From Acidobacteriota bacterium (GTDB lineage Bacteria > Acidobacteriota > Terriglobia > UBA7540), in contig JAKASC010000086.1 of NCBI GenBank assembly GCA_021828245.1, positions 1 through 9,094 on the forward strand: a DNA stretch of 9,094 bases, read 5' to 3'. Of this stretch, positions 1-6,599 are shown one piece after another. Each line of letters begins with the position of its first letter. The stretch's first letter is position 1. Under the pieces are notes generated by a model. That model searched no databases. It worked only from the letters and a program-made list of their open reading frames with translations, and had not been told where the DNA came from. Both the position numbers and the translations under genes were made by a program.

Positions 1-422
1 AACGCGGCGCGTTTGCGGAATGGGCCCAGGTTCATGCGGATCTTTACGGCACGCCGCTCGCTCCCCTCGAAGCCGCGCGGCGCGCCGGACGGGACATTCT
101 GCTCGATATTGACGTGCAGGGCTACGCGCGGCTCAAGCGGCGCTTTCCGGAAGCGGCGGGGATTTTTATTGTGCCGCCCTCGCGGCGCGAGTTGGAGCGA
201 CGGCTGAAGGCGCGTCACCAAGACCGCCCGGAAGCCATCCACCGACGTCTGGAGGACGCACGCCGAGAAATCGCCCAGTGGAAGAACTACGATTATGTAG
301 TGATGAACGACGATTTGAGGGAAGCCGCGCGCGCTTTGCGCGCCATCGTCACCGCCATTCGCCATCGCACGGCGGCGCGAGGCCGTCAAATGAATCATAT
401 CCTAAGAAACTTTGGAGGGTAG
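1..422 (+). CDS. gmk: Guanylate kinase, 3' part (5' end outside window)
   Basis: This is the C-terminal part of guanylate kinase, the cytosolic enzyme that phosphorylates GMP to GDP with ATP. The reading frame is open from the left edge (first full codon at 3) to a TAG at 420-422. The visible protein starts with the GMP-binding region (FAEWAQVHADLYGTPL), runs through the core strand DILLDIDVQGY, and then the LID region rich in arginines (ERRLKARHQDRPEAIHRRLEDAR). It ends with the family motif YDYVVMNDDL and a short basic tail. The P-loop lies upstream of the window. Within the LID, a glycine common in the E. coli-type sequence (GRGQD) is replaced by histidine (ARHQD), while the arginines remain. 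The stop codon directly abuts the rpoZ start, and the rpoZ ribosome binding site lies inside the last gmk codons. This points to translational coupling. The identification is firm. Confidence 0.95.
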   Translation, partial: RGAFAEWAQVHADLYGTPLAPLEAARRAGRDILLDIDVQGYARLKRRFPEAAGIFIVPPSRRELERRLKARHQDRPEAIHRRLEDARREIAQWKNYDYVVMNDDLREAARALRAIVTAIRHRTAARGRQMNHILRNFGG

Positions 423-647
423 ATGGAGATACCACAGAGAGTTGACAGCAAGTTTCGCTTGATTCTGCTGGTCGCCAAGCGGGCACGGCAGTTGCAGGCC
501 GGGGCCCGGCCGCTGGTTCAATCGCCTTACAAGAAACCGACGAAGATCGCGCTCCAGGAGATTCAGGCGGGCGTGCTTCCTTTTGAAGTGGAGGAGCCGC
601 TGACGGAAGAGGCGGAAAAGGCGGCCAAGATGAAGGCCGCCAAATAG
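423..647 (+). CDS. rpoZ: DNA-directed RNA polymerase omega subunit
   Basis: This 74-residue protein matches the small omega subunit, which helps assemble and stabilise the beta' subunit of RNA polymerase. The family pattern is clear: an N-terminal segment DSKFRLILLVAKRARQL (residues 8-24), then GARPLV, then KPTKIALQEIQAGVL (about 38-52), and an acidic-to-basic charged tail. The ATG follows the gmk stop codon with no gap. It is preceded by GGAGGG at 414-419, only about 4 nt from the start, which is slightly close but strong. The gmk-rpoZ pairing is common across bacteria and supports the call. Length is typical of the shorter omega proteins. Confidence 0.93.
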   Translation: MEIPQRVDSKFRLILLVAKRARQLQAGARPLVQSPYKKPTKIALQEIQAGVLPFEVEEPLTEEAEKAAKMKAAK

Positions 648-677
648 CCTCGCAAGGCGAAAGGAGCGTAACCTCCA

Positions 678-1952
678 ATGCGCGTGGCGCTGGGAGTGGC
701 AGGCGGCATTGCGGCTTACAAAGCCGCCGAGCTGGCGCGCCGACTGCAAGAGGGCGGGCTGGAAGTTCAAGTGGTGATGACGGCGGCAGCGCGCCAATTT
801 GTCACGCCGCTGACGTTCGCGGCGCTGTCGGGCCGCAAGGTTATCACGGAGATGTTCGCGGAGCACGGCGGCGACGAAGCCAACCTCTCGAGCGCCATCG
901 AGCACGTGGCCGTCGCCCAGGACATTCACGCTTTGGTGATTGCGCCGGCCACCGCCAACCTCGTCGCCAAGCTGGCCGGCGGCATCGCCGACGACTTTTT
1001 GACCACGCTCTACCTGGCCACGCGCGCACCCACAATTTTGGCGCCCGCCATGAACGTCAACATGTGGGAGCACCCCGCCACGCAGCGCAACCTCCAAACG
1101 CTCGCCGAGCGAGGCGTGCGCATCGTGGAGCCGGAAGAGGGCTATCTGGCGTGCGGCATGACGGGCGCTGGGCGACTGGCGGGGGTCGAAACCATCGCGC
1201 AGGCGGTCTTTCAAGCCTTGGGCGCGGCGGGCGACCTGGCGGGTGAAACCTTGCTCATCACTGCCGGCCGCACCGAGGAAGCCCTGGACCCTTGCCGCTT
1301 TTTGAGCAACCGCTCTTCGGGCAAGATGGGCACCGCGCTGGCGGAAGCGGCGCGGCGGCGCGGCGGGCAAGTGATTTTGGTGAGTGGCCAAGCCAGCGTG
1401 GAACCTCCGGCCGGCGTCACGCTCGAACGTGTCCGCAGCACGGAAGAAATGGCCCAAGCGGTGGAGAAGCATGTCCAAGAGGCCACGATGGTTTTGATGG
1501 CGGCGGCCGTGGCGGACTTTCGCCCGGCGCACACGGCAACCACCAAGCTCAAGCGAGCCTCCGTGCCGCCTGCGCTGAAGCTTGTGCCAACGCGCGACAT
1601 CCTGGGTGAAATCGCCCGGGGCAAAAAGCCCGGACAACTGCTGGTCGGCTTTGCGGCTGAAACGGAGAACGTGCTGGCGAATGCGGAGTCGAAACTCCGC
1701 GCCAAGGGGCTGGACCTCATGGTGGCGAACGACGTCACGCAGCCCGGCGCCGGCTTTGAGGTGGACACGAACATTGTCACCTTGCTGTTTCCCGACGGCC
1801 GCCAAGTGGCGATTGAAAAAATGAGCAAGCTGGACGTGGCCCATCGTATTCTGGACGCGCTGGTCGAGATGAGGCGAAAAAGCGCCGAGCCAAAGACGGA
1901 TGCGCCCGCCCCGCCCCGCACGAAACTAAAAAGAGCGGGAAAGTCGCGCTGA
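678..1952 (+). CDS. coaBC: Bifunctional phosphopantothenoylcysteine decarboxylase / phosphopantothenate-cysteine ligase
   Basis: CoaBC carries out two successive steps of coenzyme A synthesis: CTP-dependent joining of cysteine to 4'-phosphopantothenate (CoaB) and FMN-dependent decarboxylation of the product (CoaC). The 424-residue protein has both domains. The CoaC flavodoxin-like part covers about residues 1-180, with GVAGGIAAYKA at the N-terminus, the catalytic His in IEHVAVAQ (H76), the PAMN motif (123-126) and the substrate-lid cysteine in ACGMTGAGRL (C159). The CoaB part follows from about 190, with the nucleotide-binding ITAGRTEEALDP, SNRSSGKMG (N211 matches the catalytic Asn of the E. 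coli enzyme), AAAVADFRP (275-283), a lysine pair region TKLKR (K290) and GFAAET (324-329). A basic, proline-containing tail of about 25 residues follows. One substitution stands out: R198 replaces a usual small residue in the glycine loop. AAGGAG at 661-666 lies 11 nt before the ATG. The gene is 30 nt downstream of rpoZ and probably cotranscribed with it. Confidence 0.96.
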   Translation: MRVALGVAGGIAAYKAAELARRLQEGGLEVQVVMTAAARQFVTPLTFAALSGRKVITEMFAEHGGDEANLSSAIEHVAVAQDIHALVIAPATANLVAKLAGGIADDFLTTLYLATRAPTILAPAMNVNMWEHPATQRNLQTLAERGVRIVEPEEGYLACGMTGAGRLAGVETIAQAVFQALGAAGDLAGETLLITAGRTEEALDPCRFLSNRSSGKMGTALAEAARRRGGQVILVSGQASVEPPAGVTLERVRSTEEMAQAVEKHVQEATMVLMAAAVADFRPAHTATTKLKRASVPPALKLVPTRDILGEIARGKKPGQLLVGFAAETENVLANAESKLRAKGLDLMVANDVTQPGAGFEVDTNIVTLLFPDGRQVAIEKMSKLDVAHRILDALVEMRRKSAEPKTDAPAPPRTKLKRAGKSR

Positions 1953-1954
1953 GA

Positions 1955-2008
1955 GCTTGGGGGCGAGCTGATAGAGCACCGAGTGGAGCGCGCGCCGTGC
2001 TCGCAAGC
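1955..2008 (+). other. Inverted repeats in coaBC-glycosylase gap
   Basis: Just after the coaBC stop, GCTT and GCGAGC (1955-1958 and 1963-1968) can pair with GCTCGC and AAGC (1999-2008), with a four-G bulge on the 5' side. A competing stem pairs GAGCAC (1974-1979) with GTGCTC (1997-2002). The two stems share bases and exclude one another. No T-tract follows, so this is not a typical intrinsic terminator. The pairing is seen in the sequence; any role is inference. Confidence 0.25.
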
Positions 2009-2033
2009 CGGACCGACCGGCGAAGGCGGTGCC

Positions 2034-2873
2034 ATGAACGAAGAGTTGCGACAGCAGCTTCGGGAATGGATTGAATTTTATCGCGAGCTCGGCGTGGAGG
2101 AATTCTACGTGCGGCGGTCGGTCCTTCCGCAAGAATCCGCCGCTCCTGCGCCGCGCGCTGAGGATGCAAGCGCCGCCCCGCCGGCGGCAAGCGCGCCATC
2201 GGACGTAACGCGCGGGATGGCGCCTTCTGTGCTTCCCACCCTCCGTGCTGCCGGCCCCGAGCTGCGTGCCTTGAGCCTGTTTGAAGCCCCGCCCGCCGAA
2301 CGCCGCGCGGGCGAATCGCTCGAGGACATTCGCCGCGACCTGGGCGATTGCCATCGTTGCCGTTTGGCGGAAGGACGCAAGAACATTGTGTTTGGCGAGG
2401 GCAATCCTCGCGCCGAACTGGTGTTTGTGGGGGAAGGACCGGGCGCGGATGAAGATGAGCAAGGCTTGCCGTTTGTCGGACGCGCCGGGCAGCTTTTGAA
2501 CCGCATGATCCAGTGGATCGGAATGAGGAGAGAAGACGTTTATATCTGCAACGTCGTGAAGTGCCGCCCGCCGGGCAATCGCACTCCTCTGCCAGACGAA
2601 ATAGAAACCTGCTCGCCGTTTCTTTTTCGGCAACTGGAGGCCATCCGGCCACGCCTGATTTGCTGCTTGGGCGCGCCGGCGGTTCGCACGGTGCTGGGCG
2701 TCAAAGAAGGCATCACCAAGATTCGCGGCCGATTCTACGATTACGGCTCCGCCCAAGTCTTGGCGACGGTGCATCCTGCCTACATCCTTCGCAACCCGCG
2801 CGAGGAAAAACTTTTGCGGGAAGATTTCGAAAAAATCAGAGACTTCCTTGCGGCGGCGCGCCAGAAAACTTGA
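2034..2873 (+). CDS. Family 4 uracil-DNA glycosylase (iron-sulfur)
   Basis: This is a family 4 uracil-DNA glycosylase, which removes uracil from DNA formed by cytosine deamination and starts base-excision repair. From the ATG at 2034 the product has 279 residues. The four cluster cysteines are present with family spacing: C106 and C109 (CHRC), and C177 and C193, 16 residues apart. The active-site motif GEGPGADEDEQG is at 133-144, followed by LPFVGRAGQLL. NVVKCRPPGNRTP surrounds C177, and the second active-site motif HPAYILRNP is at 247-255. An N-terminal helix-like segment (1-30, LREWIEFYRELGVEEFY) is joined to the catalytic domain by about 60 residues rich in Ala and Pro. A GTG at 1983 would add 17 residues without family-like character. 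The ATG has a weak AAGGCGG at 2023-2029 and sits where a natural N-terminus begins, so I prefer it. The gene follows coaBC after 81 nt. Confidence 0.93.
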   Translation: MNEELRQQLREWIEFYRELGVEEFYVRRSVLPQESAAPAPRAEDASAAPPAASAPSDVTRGMAPSVLPTLRAAGPELRALSLFEAPPAERRAGESLEDIRRDLGDCHRCRLAEGRKNIVFGEGNPRAELVFVGEGPGADEDEQGLPFVGRAGQLLNRMIQWIGMRREDVYICNVVKCRPPGNRTPLPDEIETCSPFLFRQLEAIRPRLICCLGAPAVRTVLGVKEGITKIRGRFYDYGSAQVLATVHPAYILRNPREEKLLREDFEKIRDFLAAARQKT

Positions 2874-2945
2874 ACCTCAGCATGGGGCATCCCTGCGTCA
2901 AGTCATCGTGCAGGCGCTTTGAAAATTGCTGCCTGCGGGGCCGTG

Positions 2946-2966
2946 GCACGGCCATCTTGGCCGTGC
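2946..2966. repeat. Perfect GC-rich palindrome in intergenic region
   Basis: GCACGGCCA (2946-2954) pairs perfectly with TGGCCGTGC (2958-2966) around a 3-nt loop TCT, giving a 9-bp stem. GGCCGTG also occurs just upstream at 2939-2945, as a direct repeat of 2959-2965. A further stem, GCAGGC (2910-2915) with GCCTGC (2931-2936), lies next to it. No T-run follows, so a classical terminator is unlikely. Its form resembles repeated extragenic palindromes of GC-rich bacteria, but only one copy is visible in this window. The 234-nt gap 2874-3107 otherwise holds only the weak promoter candidate listed separately. Confidence 0.5.
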
Positions 2967-3012
2967 TCCTGCGCGCGCCACACCGGCGGCACGCGGGCAA
3001 TCCGCCGAGCTG

Positions 3013-3021
3013 TGCTATGAT
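3013..3021 (+). promoter_or_regulatory. Possible extended -10 promoter upstream of MetF-like gene
   Basis: TGCTATGAT matches an extended -10 element (TG, one base, then TATGAT at 3016-3021). The region 17 bp upstream has no recognisable -35 box, as is common for extended -10 promoters. A transcript would start near 3028 and leave a leader of about 80 nt before the ATG at 3108. The call rests on a single short motif. Confidence 0.35.
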
Positions 3022-3107
3022 GCGCGAGGAGGCGGTTTTGCGGCGCGGCGACACGCTTGTCCATCGCACGGCGCGCCGCTGCGGTTTGCTCGGCCATTCA
3101 GGATTTC

Positions 3108-4028
3108 ATGGACTTCCAAACTCGACTGCTCGACCCCAGCCAGCCGGTGATTTTCTTTGAGCTGGTGCCGCCGCCGGAAGGCAAGCCGGAAGCGCAGGAG
3201 TCTGCGCTGGCCGAAGCCAAAAAGATTGCCCCGCGGGTTCAGGCCATCAATCTGCCCGAAATTCGCGACGAGTCTCGCGGCGGCGGCCGAACCTCAAAGT
3301 TCATTCCGCGGGTGGCTCCGCGCTTCTTCGGCAAGCGCCTCCGCGAGGAAGCCGGCGCCGAGGTCGTCATCAACCGCGGCGTGGTTTATGAAGCCGGCGT
3401 GGGGGCGTGGTTCCGGGAAACGTCCCAAGCGTTCGGCCTTCACCACGTGGTTTTGGTGGGAGGGGAATCGAGCCAGATTCGCTATCCGGGTCCGAGCGTG
3501 GTGGAGGCGGCGCGCGAAATTCGGGCCACGGGCTTGCCGGCCGTGCTGGGAGGCATCGCCTTGCCCGGGCGAGCCCGGGAAGCGGGGCGAATCCGGCTCA
3601 AGACGGAAGCCGGTCTCTGCTTTTTCACCACGCAGGTGCTTTTTGACTCGAATGACATTGTGTGGCTCATTCAGCGGCTCAACGGGCTGGAAGCGCGAAT
3701 TTTTCTGAGCTTCGCGCCCGTCACCACGCGGCGGGACATCGAGTTCTTGCGCTGGCTGGGTGTTGATCTGCCGAGCGACCTCGACGCTTATCTGCTTTCG
3801 CGCGAAGCCACGCCTTCCTCCGACCTTGCCCAGGAGGCTTCGCTGCGGCTGGCGCAGACCATCCTCATGGACGTGTTTGATAATTTGCCGCCCGACCCAC
3901 CTCCGCTGGGCCTTAACATTGAGCACATCAATCGCCGCAATTTTCCGGGCGCCGTGCGGATGCTGGAGCGCTTGGGCAACCTTTACGCGGATCTGCTGGC
4001 AAGCCGCCGTCCGGCCCAACGCACCTAA
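3108..4028 (+). CDS. Divergent methylenetetrahydrofolate reductase-like protein
   Basis: This 306-residue protein shows the pattern of the MetF superfamily, TIM-barrel enzymes that reduce 5,10-methylenetetrahydrofolate to the 5-methyl form for methionine synthesis. Matches by eye to E. coli MetF are: FFELVPPP (16-23; E18 at the place of catalytic Glu28 in SFEFFPP), HHVVLVGGESS with YPGPSVVEA (112-134), KTEAGLCFFTTQVLFD (165-180; Q176 at the place of Gln183 in ITQFFFD), SFAPVTTRRDIEFLRWLGVDLP in place of the GILPV strand, and a late INRRNF like TLNRAEM. The flavin-tuning Asp of E. coli (LRGD, Asp120) appears to be Gly119 here, followed by Glu120. Overall similarity looks low, so the electron donor and substrate are uncertain. 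It could be a folate reductase of an atypical class or a relative with another pteridine substrate. Starts at TTG 3057 or ATG 3108 are possible. ATG 3108 lies next to the conserved N-terminus and has a short AGGA at 3100-3103. No metH or metE gene is in view. Confidence 0.7.
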   Translation: MDFQTRLLDPSQPVIFFELVPPPEGKPEAQESALAEAKKIAPRVQAINLPEIRDESRGGGRTSKFIPRVAPRFFGKRLREEAGAEVVINRGVVYEAGVGAWFRETSQAFGLHHVVLVGGESSQIRYPGPSVVEAAREIRATGLPAVLGGIALPGRAREAGRIRLKTEAGLCFFTTQVLFDSNDIVWLIQRLNGLEARIFLSFAPVTTRRDIEFLRWLGVDLPSDLDAYLLSREATPSSDLAQEASLRLAQTILMDVFDNLPPDPPPLGLNIEHINRRNFPGAVRMLERLGNLYADLLASRRPAQRT

Positions 4029-4048
4029 GCCCCAACGCCGCCCGCGAG

Positions 4049-4065
4049 GCCGTTTCGCAAGCGGC
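4049..4065 (+). other. Short hairpin after the MetF-like gene
   Basis: GCCGTTT (4049-4055) and AAGCGGC (4059-4065) form a 7-bp stem with one G-T pair and a CGC loop, 20 nt after the MetF-like stop. No T-tract follows. It could mark a weak or factor-assisted transcript end before priA, or have no role. Confidence 0.25.
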
Positions 4066-4094
4066 AGGACTCGCCAACCCATTCTACCGACGGA

Positions 4095-4100
4095 TAGAAT
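4095..4100 (+). promoter_or_regulatory. Putative -10 box placed for a leaderless priA transcript
   Basis: TAGAAT ends 6 nt before the priA ATG at 4107, so initiation about 7 nt downstream would begin at or next to the A of the start codon. No Shine-Dalgarno sequence is present in GATAGAATCGCGGC before the ATG, which agrees with leaderless translation. The box is also the right arm of a short inverted repeat, ATTCTA (4081-4086) and TAGAAT, with an 8-nt spacer. No -35 box is obvious. This is a motif-position argument only. Confidence 0.4.
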
Positions 4101-4106
4101 CGCGGC

Positions 4107-6563
4107 ATGACAGTTCCTTCATCCTCAGCTTCGACGGGCACGGCGCGAGCGGGGACCCGCTGCGTGAGCGTCGCGGTGTTCGCGGCTGTTCCGCGCGCGC
4201 TGACGTATTCCCTGCCCGCCGGGTGCGAGGTTCAGCCGGGCCAGCGCGTGGTTGTGCCGCTGGGGGCGCGGCGCGTCATGGGGCTGGTTCTGGGTCGCGC
4301 GGCGCGGCTCGCGCCCGGCATTCAAACGCGCGACGTGCTGCGCGTGCTGGATGAGGAACCGCTTCTAGCTCCGCCACTCGTCGAGTTGGGACAATGGATA
4401 GCGGACTATTACCTGGCGCCGGTCGGCGAAGTTTTCCGGGCCATGCTGCCGCTGAGGCCGCCGGAACGCCGAAGCCGCGTCGTCACGCTGACGGAGGCCG
4501 GGCGGCAAAAAATCACGGAGCTTTCGGCGGGCTTGCTCGAGGAAGAGCGTCAGAGTGACGAGGCGACGCTTTTGAATTACCTGGCCGCCCACGATCAGGT
4601 GACGTGGAACACGCTCTTGCGAAAATTCCCGCCCGCCTCCTCCCCCGCCCTGCGCCAAGCCCTGAAGCGCGGCTGGATTCTGCTGCGAGAGCTAGAGCGG
4701 CCGCGCCGTCAGAGAGAGATTTGGGGCGTGCGATTGGCCGGACCCGTGCCCGAGCGCGTGGCCCGCCTCTCGCCGGTGGCGCAACGAATCTTGGCGGCGC
4801 TGGCGAGCGAGAAGGAGGTTCGCGACCATCGGCCGCTGCTCACGGCGACCGGTGCCTCCCTCGCGCACTTGCGGAAGCTGAAAGCGGAGGGCTTGATTGA
4901 CCTCTTCCCGCCCGAGCGCGAGCCGCACGCCGAGGAAACCAGGAGCCTTCTTGAACTCTCCGCATCGCAGGGGCGCGCCGTCGAAGAACTGACGGAACGG
5001 CTGGAAGCGCGGCGTTTTGCCGTGGCGCTGCTCCACGGCGTGACGGCCAGCGGCAAGACGGAAATCTATCTGCGCCTCATCCGGCGCTGTCTCGAGCAGC
5101 AACGCTCCGCCTTCATGCTGGTTCCGGAAATTGCGCTGACGCCGGCGATGGAAACCTTGTTCGCGTCGCGGTTTGGGGCGTCAGTGGCGGTGCTGCACAG
5201 CGGGCTCGCGCCGGCCGAGCGCGACGCCGCGTGGTGGCGTATTGGGCGCGGCGAGGCGCGCGTCGTGTTGGGCACGCGCTCGGCCATTTTCGCTCCCGCG
5301 AAAGAATTGGGATTAATTATTGTGGATGAGGAGCACGAGTCCAGCTACAAGCAGGAGGAAACCCCGCGCTACCACGCCCGCGACGTGGCCGTGGTGCGAG
5401 CGCGCCGGGAAGGCGCCGTGGTGGTGCTGGGCTCGGCCACGCCGTCGCTTGAAAGTTACTGGAACGCCCGGCAAGGAAAATACCATCTGCTGAAGTTGAC
5501 GGAGCGCGTGGCCGGCCGGCCGATGGCCCAGGTGGAAATTGTGGACATGCGCGAGGAGTTTCGCCTCACGCATAGCCAAGTCCCCATCTCGCGCCGGCTG
5601 CGCGAGGCCATGGAAGAGCAACTGCACGGCGGCGGACAAATCATGATTCTCCTGAATCGGCGCGGCTATTCGTGGTTCCTGCTTTGCCGAAGCTGCGGCC
5701 AGACGGAGCGTTGCGTCCATTGCTCGATTTCCCTGACCTATCACCGCCGGGAAAACCGGCTGCTTTGTCACTATTGCGGCTACGCGCGGACGGTGCCGAC
5801 CCGCTGCACTTCGTGCGGCAGCGAATACCTTTATTACGTCGGCGAGGGCACGGAACGGGTGGAAACCAAGCTGGCGGAGATGTTCCCGACGGCGCGCGTG
5901 GCTCGGCTGGACCGCGACGCGGCGCGGCGCCCGGCGCAATTCCAGAAAATCTTGGCCGAGTTCCGGGAAGGCAAGATTCAGATTTTAGTGGGAACGCAGC
6001 TCATCGCCAAAGGGCACGACTTTCCGGCCGTGACGCTGATGGGGGTGGTCTCCGCCGACACCTTGCTGGGCCTGCCGGATTTCCGCGCTGCCGAGCGCAC
6101 CTTCCAACTTCTCACCCAGGCGGCGGGACGAGCCGGACGCGGCGAGTTGCCGGGCCGGGTGCTGGTGCAGACATTTTATCCGGAACACTACGCGATTCGG
6201 CTGGCCGCCCAGCAAAACTACGAAGACTTTTTTGCCAAGGAGATTCGTTTTCGCCGCATGATGCGCTATCCGCCGGTCGCGGCGCTCGCTCAGGTGACGG
6301 TGCAGGACGCCCAGCTCGAGCGGGCGGCAAAAATTGCCGCCGAGGTGAGCCAGTTTTTTTCCGACACGGAGATTCGAGTGCTCGGCCCGGCGCCGGCCCC
6401 GCTTGCCCGGGTGAAGGGGAGGTATCGAATCCAATTCATTCTGAAGTCCAGCTCCCGCGCCCGATTGCACGCCGCCCTCCGCCGAGTGGCCGAGGAATCG
6501 AGCGAGCGGGGATGGCTGCCAAAATCGGTGGTGATGGATATGGACCCGCTCAGCTTGATGTAG
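4107..6563 (+). CDS. priA: Primosomal replication-restart helicase PriA
   Basis: PriA is the 3'-to-5' superfamily 2 helicase that recognises stalled replication forks and reloads the replisome. The 818-residue product has the full layout. The N-terminal DNA-binding domain (about 19-115: SVAVFAAVPRALTYSLP, GQRVVVPLGARRVMGLVLG) is followed by a winged-helix-like region (about 125-270). Walker A is GVTASGKTE (311-319; K317, with Ala where Gly is usual) and Walker B is DEEH (407-410), followed by SSYKQEE. GSATPSLE marks helicase motif III. Eight zinc-binding cysteines follow in pairs: 527/530, 536/539, 554/557 and 567/570. The C-terminal helicase motifs are GTQLIAKGHDFP and QAAGRAGRG, and the protein ends with the typical VVMDMDPLSLM. 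It is longer than E. coli PriA (732), mostly in the region between the N-terminal domain and Walker A. The first 18 residues (Ser/Thr/Ala-rich) are not family-like. A GTG at codon 20 is an alternative start, but the TAGAAT placement favours ATG 4107. The gene runs convergently toward the rplS block. Confidence 0.97.
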   Translation: MTVPSSSASTGTARAGTRCVSVAVFAAVPRALTYSLPAGCEVQPGQRVVVPLGARRVMGLVLGRAARLAPGIQTRDVLRVLDEEPLLAPPLVELGQWIADYYLAPVGEVFRAMLPLRPPERRSRVVTLTEAGRQKITELSAGLLEEERQSDEATLLNYLAAHDQVTWNTLLRKFPPASSPALRQALKRGWILLRELERPRRQREIWGVRLAGPVPERVARLSPVAQRILAALASEKEVRDHRPLLTATGASLAHLRKLKAEGLIDLFPPEREPHAEETRSLLELSASQGRAVEELTERLEARRFAVALLHGVTASGKTEIYLRLIRRCLEQQRSAFMLVPEIALTPAMETLFASRFGASVAVLHSGLAPAERDAAWWRIGRGEARVVLGTRSAIFAPAKELGLIIVDEEHESSYKQEETPRYHARDVAVVRARREGAVVVLGSATPSLESYWNARQGKYHLLKLTERVAGRPMAQVEIVDMREEFRLTHSQVPISRRLREAMEEQLHGGGQIMILLNRRGYSWFLLCRSCGQTERCVHCSISLTYHRRENRLLCHYCGYARTVPTRCTSCGSEYLYYVGEGTERVETKLAEMFPTARVARLDRDAARRPAQFQKILAEFREGKIQILVGTQLIAKGHDFPAVTLMGVVSADTLLGLPDFRAAERTFQLLTQAAGRAGRGELPGRVLVQTFYPEHYAIRLAAQQNYEDFFAKEIRFRRMMRYPPVAALAQVTVQDAQLERAAKIAAEVSQFFSDTEIRVLGPAPAPLARVKGRYRIQFILKSSSRARLHAALRRVAEESSERGWLPKSVVMDMDPLSLM

Positions 6564-6599
6564 CGGGGGCAGGCTTAGAGCGAGGGGCTGCGAGCCAAC

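Noticed and set aside
402..1844. 480-codon open frame on the minus strand opposite coaBC
   Set aside because: It is a GC-rich shadow of coaBC. The translation is His/Arg-rich with no family motifs, and the plus-strand gene is unambiguous.
3026..3170. Leader reading frame after GAGGAGG (3026-3032) starting at TTG 3038 and overlapping the MetF-like start
   Set aside because: The spacing to a Shine-Dalgarno-like sequence is good, but the frame is Arg/Gly-rich without features, and GAGG strings are common at this GC content. No support as a regulatory peptide.
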